A stretch of DNA of 22,829 nucleotides from FLUQ01 sp031550605 (GCA_031550605.1 JAVBOK010000040.1:1-22829), one strand, 5' to 3'; positions 7,408-14,920 are shown, numbered from the stretch's first letter. Notes: generated by a model not told the origin, from the letters alone. Made by a program: numbers and translations.

Positions 7408-7475
7408 GGCGTCTCCTTGGTAAGTTTCACGGCGGGCCTCGCCGCCCCAGGCCTTTTTATTGAAGGCCAGCAAAG

Positions 7476-7528
7476 CGCTGGTATTTTCCGCCTGCAGAAA
7501 ATACCAGCGTCCGCAGAAAATTCCAGCG
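7476..7528. repeat. 13-bp inverted repeat and extra direct copy in the argB leader
   Basis: CGCTGGTATTTTC (7476-7488) and its exact complement GAAAATACCAGCG (7497-7509) flank an 8-base loop. A third copy, GCAGAAAATTCCAGCG (7513-7528), repeats 7494-7509 with one change, 19 bp away. A further hairpin, GGCCTT with AAGGCC (7450-7468), lies closer to argB. These could be operators or transcript structures. They do not fit the ArgR box (TGAAT plus an AT-rich centre plus ATTCA). Confidence 0.65.
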
Positions 7529-7562
7529 TTTCCCGTGGGGTCAAGAAGGATCCCCGCGGAGG

Positions 7563-7616
7563 GTGCGACCCCCGCGGGGGGTGCGACCCCTGCGGGGGGT
7601 GCGACCCCTGCGGGGG
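7563..7616. repeat. 18-bp GC-rich tandem repeat, three copies
   Basis: Three contiguous units (7563-7580, 7581-7598, 7599-7616) of GTGCGACCCCTGCGGGGG, the first with C instead of T, are flanked by degraded copies on both sides. Each unit holds a CCCC-GC-GGGG palindrome, so the array can fold into a string of hairpins. It lies 37 bp beyond the hslU stop codon on the minus strand. Confidence 0.85.
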
Positions 7617-7653
7617 CATTGCGCCTCCTGTCGGGGGGGCGGCGCCCCCATGT

Positions 7654-9030
7654 TCACAAAATATACCGCGAAAGGTCCGCGTTCACCCGCACGTCGGCCA
7701 GGCGTCCGCGCACGTACTCCCGGTCGATGCTCACGGTTTCGCCGGTTTTTTCCGGCGCGTCAAAGGAAAGGTCGGTCAGAATCTTTTCCATAATGGTGTA
7801 CAGCCGCCGGGCACCGATATTTTCTGTCTGGCGGTTGACCTCTTCGGCAAAGGCAGCGATTTCGTCCAGCGCGTCCGGGGTGAAGTCGATCGTGATGTCT
7901 TCCGTGCCCAGCAGAGCTTCATACTGCCGGGTCAGAGCGTTGTGCGGCTCCTGCAGGATGCGCAGGAATTCGTCCTTGCCCAAAGGGGCCAGCTCCACCC
8001 GCAGGGGAAAACGCCCCTGCAGTTCGGGGATCAGGTCCGAGGGTTTGGCAAAATGGAAGGCTCCGGCGGCAATGAACAGAATATGGTCGGTTTTGACCAT
8101 GCCGTACTTGGTGTTGACCGTGCTGCCTTCGACAATGGGCAAAAGGTCGCGCTGCACCCCTTCGCGGGATACGTCGACACCCTGGCGGCCTTGTGCGGGC
8201 ACAGCGACCTTGTCGATTTCGTCGATGAAGATGATGCCGGTCTGTTCCACGCGGTCGCGGGCTTTTTCCGCCACTTTGTCCGGATCCACCAGCTTCTGGG
8301 TTTCCTCCTGCACCAGGATGGCGTAGGCGTCCTTGACTTTCAGCCGGCGGCGTTTTCTGCGCGGCGGGAACATTTTGCCGAACATATCCTTGAACTGGTT
8401 GCCCATCTGCTCCATGCCGGGCATGGAGAGCACCTCCATCTGCGGGGCGCTTTCCTCGACTTCCATTTCCAGTTCGCGTTCCAGCAGATGGCCGCTGCGG
8501 AACAGGGACCGCAGTTTTTCCCTGGTGGCGTTCGCGGAAGCGGAGCCGACCGGCACGGGCGGCTGGTTGTCGGCATACGCGGCATAGTCGGTTCGGGAAC
8601 CCGCGGATGAGGAGGGCAGAAGAAGGTCCAGCAGACGTTCTTCCGCCCGCTCCTCCGCTTTCGCCAGCACGGCGTCGGTTTCTTCATCCCGGATCAGGGC
8701 GGCGCCGATTTCCATCAGGTCGCGGACCATGGATTCCACATCCCGCCCCACGTAGCCGACTTCCGTATACTTGGTGGCTTCCACCTTGATAAAGGGGGAT
8801 GCGCACAGTCTGGCCAGACGCCTGGCGATTTCGGTCTTGCCCACGCCGGTGGGGCCCATCATGATGATATTCTTGGGCGCGACCTCATCGCGCAGAGCGG
8901 GGTCAAGCTGCTGCCGCCGCCAGCGGTTGCGTATGGCGATGGCGACCATGCGCTTGGCCTCGCTCTGGCCGATGATGTATTTATCCAGTTCCGTGACGAT
9001 TTCGCGGGGCGTCAACGCGGTGCTCATCAT
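7654..9030 (-). CDS. hslU: HslU (ClpY), ATPase subunit of the HslUV protease
   Basis: The 458-residue AAA+ unfoldase feeds proteins into the HslV peptidase. Landmarks in order: N-terminal LTPREIVTELDKYIIGQ, Walker A GPTGVGKT (59-66), pore loop GYVG (92-95), an inserted I domain at about 110-230 with a Met-rich and basic end (PPRRKRRRL), Walker B IIFIDE (266-271), and the C-terminal tail SRYIL, which in characterised HslU docks into HslV. It is slightly longer than the usual 440-450, mostly in the I domain. The start overlaps the htrA stop as ATGA; a second ATG follows at once, so the exact first residue is ambiguous. No hslV gene is in the window. Confidence 0.96.
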   Translation of the reverse strand: MMSTALTPREIVTELDKYIIGQSEAKRMVAIAIRNRWRRQQLDPALRDEVAPKNIIMMGPTGVGKTEIARRLARLCASPFIKVEATKYTEVGYVGRDVESMVRDLMEIGAALIRDEETDAVLAKAEERAEERLLDLLLPSSSAGSRTDYAAYADNQPPVPVGSASANATREKLRSLFRSGHLLERELEMEVEESAPQMEVLSMPGMEQMGNQFKDMFGKMFPPRRKRRRLKVKDAYAILVQEETQKLVDPDKVAEKARDRVEQTGIIFIDEIDKVAVPAQGRQGVDVSREGVQRDLLPIVEGSTVNTKYGMVKTDHILFIAAGAFHFAKPSDLIPELQGRFPLRVELAPLGKDEFLRILQEPHNALTRQYEALLGTEDITIDFTPDALDEIAAFAEEVNRQTENIGARRLYTIMEKILTDLSFDAPEKTGETVSIDREYVRGRLADVRVNADLSRYIL

Positions 9031-10460
9031 TGTTTCGCTATTTTAACGGTACGGAAAAACTTCTGACCCTGGCGGGAAAGATAGAGCATCACCGCGCCGC
9101 GTTCTTTGCCCTGGGTTTCCAGGACCTTGTTGAGTTCAGACATCGTATTCACCGGAGTGCCGCTGGCGGCCAGGATGACGTCGCCGGCGCGGATACCGGC
9201 CTCATCCGCCGTTTTGCCGTCAGCCACTTCGATCACCAGCAGGCCCTGGGCCTTGTCCAGGCCCAGTTTGCCCGCTTCCTCGCCCTTCACCGGGCGCGCA
9301 TCCAGGCCCAGCAGGCCGGCGGTCGGGGTGCTTTTGTCGGAATTCCTGTCCTTGGCGGAGGCGATTTTGGAATCACGTTCGCCAAGGGTCAGGGTCAGTT
9401 CCTTTTCCGCGCCGTTGCGCCAGACAATGATGGTGGCCGTGGAGCCGGGCTTGAGGTCGGATACCCTGCGCACCAGATCGCTGGGATCTTCTACGATGGC
9501 GCCGTTGACTTTCAGGATTACGTCGCCGGGCTGCATGCCGGCCTTGGCGGCGGGGTTGCCGGCCTGCACGTCGCCGACCAGAGCGCCCTTGGCGCTTGGC
9601 AGGCCCAGAGCCCTGGCGCCGTTTTCATCCAGGCTCTGGATGGTCACGCCGATCCAGCCGCGGGTGATTTTTTTGTCCAAGCGCAGTTCGGTGATGATTC
9701 TCTTGGCCAGGTTGCTGGGGATGGCGAAGCCGATGCCCTGCCCGCCGGCGATGATGGCGGCGTTGATGCCGATGACTTCGCCGTTCATGTTCAGCAGGGG
9801 ACCGCCGGAATTGCCGGGGTTGATGGACGCGTCCGTCTGCAGAAAGCTGTCGAAAGCCCCGGACCGGATGTTACGGTTCTTGGCGGACAAAATCCCCGAA
9901 GTCACGGTGTGGTCGAGGCCGAAGGGGTTGCCGATGGCCAGTACCCATTCACCCACCTGCATGGCGTCGGAATCGCCGAACTTCAGGTGCGGCAGGTTGC
10001 TCGCCTTGATCTTCAGCAGGGCGAGGTCGGTTTCTTTGTCGGAGCCGACGACTTCGGCTTTGTAGGACTGTTCTTTGCCGTTTTTCTGGTCGCCGAAGGA
10101 AACCTGGATGCTGTCCGCGCCGCTGATGACGTGCTGGTTGGTCACGATATAGCCGTCAGGGGAAATGACGAAGCCGGAACCCAGGGAATGCTGCTTGCGC
10201 TGGCGCGGGGGCTGTCGTTCACCCCGTTCAAAGGGGTTGCCGCCGGGCATGTCGCGGAAAAATTCGTCAAACGGTGAAGGAAAGGGAAAAGGGCTGGTCC
10301 TGGGTCGCGTGGTGACGACCTTTTCCGTATTGATGTTCACGACCGCCGGGCCGGCCGATTTGACCAGGGCGGTGAAGTCGCCGCCGGGCGTGGCCGCCGG
10401 AGCGGACGTTGCGGCCATGCATATAATGAGGAACGTTAAAAAAAGGCTTTTTCGAAGCAT
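9027..10460 (-). CDS. DegP/HtrA-family periplasmic serine protease
   Basis: The 477-residue protein degrades or refolds damaged proteins in the periplasm. A signal peptide covers about 1-22 (MLRKSLFLTFLIICMAATSA). The trypsin-like domain has the triad His110 (TNQHVI), Asp145 (KETDLALL) and Ser218 (NPGNSGGP). A flexible Pro-, Phe- and Arg-rich loop precedes it (55-90). Two PDZ domains follow, beginning near GWIGVTIQ and near GLLGLDARP, as in the DegP/MucD group. The start was placed at the ATG with GGAG upstream, giving a proper signal peptide. It is the first gene of a unit with hslU, coupled by an ATGA overlap. Whether the orthologue is best called degP, degQ or mucD cannot be decided here. 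Confidence 0.95.
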   Translation of the reverse strand: MLRKSLFLTFLIICMAATSAPAATPGGDFTALVKSAGPAVVNINTEKVVTTRPRTSPFPFPSPFDEFFRDMPGGNPFERGERQPPRQRKQHSLGSGFVISPDGYIVTNQHVISGADSIQVSFGDQKNGKEQSYKAEVVGSDKETDLALLKIKASNLPHLKFGDSDAMQVGEWVLAIGNPFGLDHTVTSGILSAKNRNIRSGAFDSFLQTDASINPGNSGGPLLNMNGEVIGINAAIIAGGQGIGFAIPSNLAKRIITELRLDKKITRGWIGVTIQSLDENGARALGLPSAKGALVGDVQAGNPAAKAGMQPGDVILKVNGAIVEDPSDLVRRVSDLKPGSTATIIVWRNGAEKELTLTLGERDSKIASAKDRNSDKSTPTAGLLGLDARPVKGEEAGKLGLDKAQGLLVIEVADGKTADEAGIRAGDVILAASGTPVNTMSELNKVLETQGKERGAVMLYLSRQGQKFFRTVKIAKQ

Positions 10461-10567
10461 ATGGGTCTCCTTGATGTCAACGGCTGTGCGCGCCGAGTAC
10501 GGACAATATCCGGATGTGCCGGGGGCCGCCGCCCGCGGCATGGATTTCGGACGTGCAGTCTTCCTAT

Positions 10568-10595
10568 ATCATAGGCACAGCGACAATAATGTAAA
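10568..10595 (-). promoter_or_regulatory. Probable sigma70 promoter of htrA-hslU
   Basis: On the minus strand TTTACA (plus 10590-10595) is followed after 16 bases by TATGAT (plus 10568-10573). Both boxes match 5 of 6 consensus bases. It lies in the 149-bp spacer before htrA and would give a leader of about 100 bases. No heat-shock (sigma32) type box was recognised here. Confidence 0.6.
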
Positions 10596-10609
10596 GCGGC
10601 CGGAAAAAA

Positions 10610-11206
10610 TTATCGGGGTACGGACGCCACGTGCGGTTTGAGGGCATTACCCAGCCAGACGATCATTTCGCCCAGGTTGCGCATGTTTTTCAACGCTTCG
10701 GCGTCGCTTTCCACTTCGCCGGGTTTCAGGCCGTAGCCCATGTTCCAGTAAATGGAGCCGGGCACGACCATGTTCATTTTCAGAAACAGATGGTTGATAG
10801 TGTCAAATGCGTGGGTGGCCCCGCCGCGCCGCACCGCGACGACGCCGGTTCCGATCTTGCCCGCGAAGGGGTTGCCGTTGACCATGGCCACATAGCCGGA
10901 CCGGTCGATCAGGGCCTTCATTTCCGCGGTGACGTCGGTGAAATAGGTGGGCGTGCCAAGAATGATGGCGTCGGCCTGCACCATGCGGGCGAATATGTCG
11001 TTGAACGCGTCCTTGTCCTGGATGCAGCGGTTGTCCTTGCGCTTGAAGCACTGCATGCAGGCGACGCAGCCGGCCATGGGCCTGCCGCCGATGCGGACGA
11101 CTTCGCTTTCCCAGCCGGCGGCTTTTACGGGATCAAGCACGTGGCGCAGTAGGGTTTCGGTATTGCTGTCCTTGCGGGGACTGGCGTTGACGGCGAGTGC
11201 GAACAT
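10610..11206 (-). CDS. Iron-sulfur flavoprotein, flavodoxin-fold oxidoreductase
   Basis: The 198-residue protein has the NADPH-dependent FMN reductase/flavodoxin fold. SPRKDSNTETLL (9-20) is the phosphate-binding loop for FMN, and GTPTYFTDVTAEMKALIDR (84-102) is the second flavin contact. A compact cysteine cluster, Cys47-x2-Cys50-x2-Cys53-x7-Cys61, matches the iron-sulfur flavoprotein motif CX2CX2CX4-7C, which holds a [4Fe-4S] cluster in characterised archaeal and anaerobe members. It probably passes electrons in the cytoplasm, perhaps to oxygen or peroxide as in relatives; the partner is unknown. The start has AAGGAG at good spacing. It lies 31 bp downstream of uppP, which suggests co-transcription. 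Confidence 0.9.
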   Translation of the reverse strand: MFALAVNASPRKDSNTETLLRHVLDPVKAAGWESEVVRIGGRPMAGCVACMQCFKRKDNRCIQDKDAFNDIFARMVQADAIILGTPTYFTDVTAEMKALIDRSGYVAMVNGNPFAGKIGTGVVAVRRGGATHAFDTINHLFLKMNMVVPGSIYWNMGYGLKPGEVESDAEALKNMRNLGEMIVWLGNALKPHVASVPR

Positions 11207-11237
11207 GGAAAGATCTCCTTGGCGATGGGAACGGCGG

Positions 11238-12038
11238 TCAGACGCTTCTGAAAAACCAGTAAACCAGCGGGGCCAGGGCCAGGCGGTACCAGGCGAAGGG
11301 GCGAAGGGACACGCGCCCCACCAGCCCGATGAAGACCTTGACGGCGGCAAGGGCCGCCAGAAAGGAAACCGCCGTGCCCACGGCAAAAAACGGAATGTCC
11401 GCAACGGAGAGCTCCCCCGCGGATTTGTACAGATCAAAACCGGTGGCCGCCACCATGATGGGCACGGCCGCGATAAAGGAATATTCCGCCGCCGTGCTGC
11501 GCCGTGCGCCCAGCAGCATGCCGCCCATGATGGTCGAGGCGGAACGGGAAAAGCCCGGCCACAGGGACAGGCACTGGCAGCAGCCGATCCCCAGCGCCAG
11601 CAGGGGCGTTATTTCGTCAAGTTCCGTAACGCGGATACGGGGCCGCATCCGTTCCACCAGCAGCATGAGCAGCGCGCCGGCGGTCAGCGCCAGGGCAACG
11701 CTGACGGGGTTGAACAGATGGACCTTGATATATTTGTGCGCGAAAAGCCCCAGCAGGCTTGCGGGCAGGCAGGTCAGAAACAGCAGGAACAGGCCCCGCT
11801 TCCCGGAAAAACATACCCCTTCCCTGGGGAAGAGCAGGCCCAGGAAGCGGTTCCAGTATAAAAAGACCACGGCCAGGATGGACCCGAACTGGATTACGAC
11901 TTCGAATGTTTTGATGCGCGCGCCGTGCTCACCCAGAAGGGCGCTGGTGATGATCAGATGGCCGGAAGAGGAGACGGGCAGAAATTCCGTCAACCCCTGC
12001 ACGATGCCCAGGATGGTGGCGACAAGGTATTCGGACAT
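11238..12038 (-). CDS. uppP: Undecaprenyl-diphosphatase UppP/BacA
   Basis: The 266-residue integral membrane enzyme removes a phosphate from undecaprenyl diphosphate, recycling the lipid carrier for peptidoglycan and other envelope polymers; overproduction gives bacitracin resistance in other bacteria. Both family signatures are present: GIVQGLTEFLPVSSSGHLII (11-30) with the active-site Glu and Ser residues, and PGFSRSASTIMGGMLLGARR in the second half with the conserved Arg. About eight hydrophobic segments are spread along its length, which is normal for the family. It precedes the iron-sulfur flavoprotein gene and follows the terminator of the aminotransferase gene. Confidence 0.97.
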   Translation of the reverse strand: MSEYLVATILGIVQGLTEFLPVSSSGHLIITSALLGEHGARIKTFEVVIQFGSILAVVFLYWNRFLGLLFPREGVCFSGKRGLFLLFLTCLPASLLGLFAHKYIKVHLFNPVSVALALTAGALLMLLVERMRPRIRVTELDEITPLLALGIGCCQCLSLWPGFSRSASTIMGGMLLGARRSTAAEYSFIAAVPIMVAATGFDLYKSAGELSVADIPFFAVGTAVSFLAALAAVKVFIGLVGRVSLRPFAWYRLALAPLVYWFFRSV

Positions 12039-12061
12039 GGATGATCCCGCGGATGACAGGC

Positions 12062-12092
12062 AAAAAGCCGGGCGACACGGCCGCCCGGCTTT
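12062..12092 (-). terminator. Rho-independent terminator of the aminotransferase gene
   Basis: A perfect 11-bp stem, AAAGCCGGGCG (12064-12074) with CGCCCGGCTTT (12082-12092), has a 7-base loop. On the minus strand the stem runs into TTTTT (plus 12062-12066). It begins 18 bp after the aminotransferase stop codon and separates that gene from uppP. Confidence 0.9.
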
Positions 12093-12109
12093 GCGATCGT
12101 TGCGCGCCC

Positions 12110-13303
12110 TTACTGGGCGTATTTCTTGAACCCGGTCAGGCCGGTGCGGATGGCGTCTTCGTCAATGCCGGAAAAGGCCAGGCGGATGTAATAGCGGTTT
12201 TCGCCAGGCAAAGGACGGCCGAAATGCATGCGGGTGCAGAAGGAAACGCCCGTCTTGGTCAGCACGTCCTCGGCAAAGGCGTCGTAATTGCCGGCAAAGC
12301 CCTTTTTGGCCATCAGGTCCGTGACGTCGGGATACAGATAGAACGAGGCGTTGGGCTTGATGCACCGCACGCCGGGGATGGAATTCAGGATGTCCACGGC
12401 GACGTCGCGGCGCGCACGCAGGGTTTCCACGATTTTCCTCGGGCCGCTCTGGTCGCCGGTGATGCCTTCCAGCCCCGCCCACTGTACGATCTGGCAGGTG
12501 CAGGATTCCATGTTCACGTTCATCTTGTTGAACATGTCGATGATCTGGCGGGGGCCGATGGCCGCGCCCAGACGCCAGCCGGTCATGGCGAACTTTTTGG
12601 AGAAGGTGTAGAGCAGAATGCTGCGTTCCGCCATGCCCGGTTCGGAAACGATGCTGTTGGCGCGGAAATCGTAATGGGTTTCAAAATACGCTTCGTCCAG
12701 CAGCACCCACAGGTTGTGGCGCGCGGCCAGTTCCGCCAGGCGGGCCCTTTCGGGCGCCGAGCATTCCGCGCCCGTGGGGTTGTGGTAGTCGTTGACGATA
12801 AGCAGTTTCGTGCGCGGGGTGACGGCCTTTTCCAGCGCGTCGAAATCAATGGTAAAGCTTGTTTCGCGGGGCACAATGGGGTAGGGGGCGACTTTTCCGC
12901 CCAGAAATTCGATCTGCGATTCATAGATGGGAAAACCGGGCGTGGGGCACAGCACTTCGTCGCCGGGGTTCATCAGGGCCAGCAGGAATTTGCTGATCAC
13001 GGGCTTGCCGCCGGGCTGCACGGACACGTTTTCCATGCTGTATGCCGTGCCGCGCTGCCGGTTGGTGTCCTGGGCCAGCGCGTCGCGCAGGGGGGCTATT
13101 CCCGCCGGCGGGCAGTAGCCGGTCTTGCGGTCGGCCATCGCCCGGTTGGCCGCTTCCACCACGTTTGGCGGGGTAGGCAGGTTGAGATCCCCCAGGTGAA
13201 AAGGATATACCGTGCCGCCGGAAGCGGCGTGGGCCGCCGCGCGCGCGGCGACGGCAAAAGCGGTTTCCGTGCCCAGATTGCTGATGCGGTTGGCTGTCTG
13301 CAT
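12110..13303 (-). CDS. PLP-dependent class I/II aminotransferase
   Basis: The 397-residue fold-type I enzyme transfers amino groups between amino acids and 2-oxo acids in the cytoplasm. The PLP-binding lysine is Lys236 in TFSKKFAMTGWR. Other PLP contacts visible are Asn175 in HNPTG, Asp203 in LLDEAY and Tyr206. The substrate carboxylate arginine is in RLAFSG near the C-terminus. It resembles aspartate aminotransferase-like enzymes, but the substrate cannot be decided. The chosen ATG has GGAG upstream; the frame begins 13 codons earlier without a ribosome site. It is transcribed alone, divergent from fadL, and closed by a strong terminator. Confidence 0.93.
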   Translation of the reverse strand: MQTANRISNLGTETAFAVAARAAAHAASGGTVYPFHLGDLNLPTPPNVVEAANRAMADRKTGYCPPAGIAPLRDALAQDTNRQRGTAYSMENVSVQPGGKPVISKFLLALMNPGDEVLCPTPGFPIYESQIEFLGGKVAPYPIVPRETSFTIDFDALEKAVTPRTKLLIVNDYHNPTGAECSAPERARLAELAARHNLWVLLDEAYFETHYDFRANSIVSEPGMAERSILLYTFSKKFAMTGWRLGAAIGPRQIIDMFNKMNVNMESCTCQIVQWAGLEGITGDQSGPRKIVETLRARRDVAVDILNSIPGVRCIKPNASFYLYPDVTDLMAKKGFAGNYDAFAEDVLTKTGVSFCTRMHFGRPLPGENRYYIRLAFSGIDEDAIRTGLTGFKKYAQ

Positions 13304-13391
13304 ATGGTTTCTCCAAAAGAGTTTAGAATCAAACAGATACATGCCTCAAATGCGCCGGCATGCCCGTCGGGCTGCTTTTGATAAAGGATGA

Positions 13392-13420
13392 AAGCTACCG
13401 GCATTACCTTCCCTTGTCAA
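13392..13420 (-). promoter_or_regulatory. Possible promoter of the aminotransferase gene
   Basis: On the minus strand a consensus -35 TTGACA (plus 13415-13420) is followed after 17 bases by TAGCTT (plus 13392-13397). The -10 is weak. It would start transcription about 80 bases before the aminotransferase start codon. Confidence 0.45.
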
Positions 13421-13422
13421 TT

Positions 13423-13497
13423 GAGTGAATAGCGCTTGTCTTGCGATACAATTTTTGATACTCACTGCGAAATCTTGAGAGCGATACTCACTCGCAT
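13423..13497. promoter_or_regulatory. Repeated GAGTGAGTATCGC-like sites in the divergent promoter
   Basis: The 253-bp spacer between the aminotransferase and fadL genes is AT-richer than its surroundings. It carries one motif several times: GAGTGAATAGCGC (13423-13435, plus), GATACTCACTGCG (13457-13469, minus) and GCGATACTCACTCGC (13481-13495, minus), with a partial GCGATAC at 13443-13449. The two minus-strand copies start 26 bp apart. The pattern suggests binding sites for a regulator of one or both genes; the regulator is unknown. Confidence 0.5.
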
Positions 13498-13556
13498 ATC
13501 GGTGCTTTTCCGGATTTGATCCGCGGCAACTTTTACTATTTGGCAAAAGGTGGTTT

Positions 13557-14849
13557 ATGAAACGTTTTGCGGCACTGGTCCTGATGATCCTCCTCCTGTC
13601 CTGTGAAACAGCGTTTGCGGAAGGTTTCGCCCTCTATGAATACAGCGCGCGCAGCGTGGCGCTGGGCGGGGCGACAATGGCCCGCAAGCCGGACCCGTCC
13701 GCCGTGGCGTCCAACCCGGCCCTGATCACCAAGTTGAAGGGAGCCAAGATGCAGGTCGGCTTTTCCGCCATTACCCCCGACGGTAAGATGGATACCTGGG
13801 ACAGCGCGGGAAACAAGGAAACCACCAACCTCAAACCCTCGACCTGGTGGATCCCCCACGCCTATTACACCCAGCAGATCAGCGACAACTGGTATTTCGG
13901 CATTGGCGAATTTTCCCGGTTCGGCCTGGGTTTCGAGTATCCCCATGACTGGCCCGGCCGTTTCAATATCTACCAGGTCAAGCTGACCAGCGCCTCGCTC
14001 AACCCCAATATCGCCTGGGCCGTAACGGACAAGCTTTCCCTGGCCGCCGGCCTGGAAATCGTATACGTGGACCTGGACATGAAAAAGCGGGTGCAGGGCC
14101 AGCTTCCTCCCCAGATGGGCGGCTTCACCTTCGAAGTCGACAGCAGCATTACCGAAGCCAATGACATCGCGCCGGGATTCAACCTTGCCGCGCACTACCA
14201 GTTCAGCGACCAGTGGGCCGCCGGCCTTTCGTACCGCAGTCAGGTCCGGGTGCACGCCAGGGGCGACGTCGATTTCACCTATATGGGCAGCAACGCGCCC
14301 AACAGCGCCATAGACACCGCAATCAGCAACAACGCGTATGGTCCCAACTTTAACGACGGCGGCGCCGACGCCATCGTGATCCTGCCCGATTCCATTGCCG
14401 GCGGCATTTCGTGGACGCCCATCCCGCAGCTTTCTTTTGAAGCCGGGGCCATCTGGACCCGTTGGAGTTCTTTCCGTTCGCTGAACATCCACCTGCCCGA
14501 AGGCATGCAGGATTCCAAGAACCGCAAGGACTGGAAAAACACCTGGCGCCTCAATTTCGGGGTGGAGTGGCAGGCCCTGGACTGGCTGGCCCTGCGCGCG
14601 GGCTATGTGTACGACCAGTCGCCCATGACCAACCAGTACGCGGATTACCTGGTCCCCACGGATGACCGCAGCATTTACAGCGTGGGCGTGGGCCTCAAAT
14701 ACAACGCCTGGACCCTGGACCTGACGTATGCGTACATTGATGCCAGGGGCCGCAGTTACGGGGCCAGCGACGAAACCCACGTGTTGAAGTCCAAGGCCAA
14801 GAACACCGGCACGGACGTTGTTTCCGTGTCTCTGACGTACGAATTCTGA
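13557..14849 (+). CDS. FadL/OmpP1-family outer membrane transport protein
   Basis: The 430-residue protein is an outer membrane beta-barrel of the FadL family, which moves long-chain fatty acids or other hydrophobic compounds across the outer membrane. A signal peptide covers 1-21 (cleavage after AFA). The mature N-terminus EGFALYEYSARSVALGGATMA and the ASNPALIT stretch correspond to the FadL hatch region, with the family's conserved Asn-Pro-Ala. The rest alternates polar and hydrophobic residues and ends with an aromatic residue (SLTYEF), typical of outer membrane barrels. The signal peptide contains LLSC, which resembles a lipobox, but the position fits a chance match. AAAGGTGG precedes the start. 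It is monocistronic; substrate is unknown. Confidence 0.92.
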   Translation: MKRFAALVLMILLLSCETAFAEGFALYEYSARSVALGGATMARKPDPSAVASNPALITKLKGAKMQVGFSAITPDGKMDTWDSAGNKETTNLKPSTWWIPHAYYTQQISDNWYFGIGEFSRFGLGFEYPHDWPGRFNIYQVKLTSASLNPNIAWAVTDKLSLAAGLEIVYVDLDMKKRVQGQLPPQMGGFTFEVDSSITEANDIAPGFNLAAHYQFSDQWAAGLSYRSQVRVHARGDVDFTYMGSNAPNSAIDTAISNNAYGPNFNDGGADAIVILPDSIAGGISWTPIPQLSFEAGAIWTRWSSFRSLNIHLPEGMQDSKNRKDWKNTWRLNFGVEWQALDWLALRAGYVYDQSPMTNQYADYLVPTDDRSIYSVGVGLKYNAWTLDLTYAYIDARGRSYGASDETHVLKSKAKNTGTDVVSVSLTYEF

Positions 14850-14868
14850 GATTTTTCCATCACGCCTC

Positions 14869-14900
14869 GCAACGGCCGGGTTCGCCCGGCCGTTGCTTTT
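14869..14900 (+). terminator. Rho-independent terminator of fadL
   Basis: A perfect 12-bp stem, GCAACGGCCGGG (14869-14880) with CCCGGCCGTTGC (14885-14896), closes on a TTCG tetraloop and is followed by TTTT. It begins 20 bp after the fadL stop codon. Confidence 0.95.
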
Positions 14901-14920
14901 GGGGCTGTTCCGGCCGGCTC

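Larger units (their letters stand above)
7404..7619 (-). other. Possible 71-codon ORF with PPxGSH repeats upstream of argB
   Basis: A 71-codon frame starts with ATG at 7619, preceded by AGGAGG four bases upstream, and stops in an ATGA overlap with the argB start. Residues 2-24 are four tandem copies of a Pro-Pro-(Gln/Arg)-Gly-Ser-(His) unit, encoded by an 18-bp DNA repeat that keeps frame. The remainder is basic, with two cysteines, and matches nothing I know. It may be a leader peptide coupled to argB, or chance coding of a GC-rich repeat. Codon use in its second half is unlike the neighbouring genes, so I treat it as unproven. Confidence 0.25.

Noticed and set aside
7563..7616. CRISPR-like array
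   Set aside because: Units are contiguous with no spacers and only 18 bp long; no cas genes are present.
7408..7653. ArgR operator before argB
   Set aside because: The repeated motif lacks the TGAAT/ATTCA half-sites of ArgR boxes.
6703..8610. Long plus-strand open frame of 635 codons opposite argB and hslU
   Set aside because: It is antisense to two clearly conserved genes and its translation is rich in His, Gln, Gly and Val with no recognisable domain, as expected from a GC-rich shadow frame.
9030..10277. Plus-strand open frame of 415 codons opposite htrA
   Set aside because: Mirror of the htrA codons; HtrA has an intact triad and two PDZ domains, while this frame has no recognisable motif.
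13617..13622. FadL as a lipoprotein because of LLSC in its signal peptide
   Set aside because: A normal AFA cleavage site lies five residues later and the mature start matches the FadL hatch region; FadL proteins are not lipidated.
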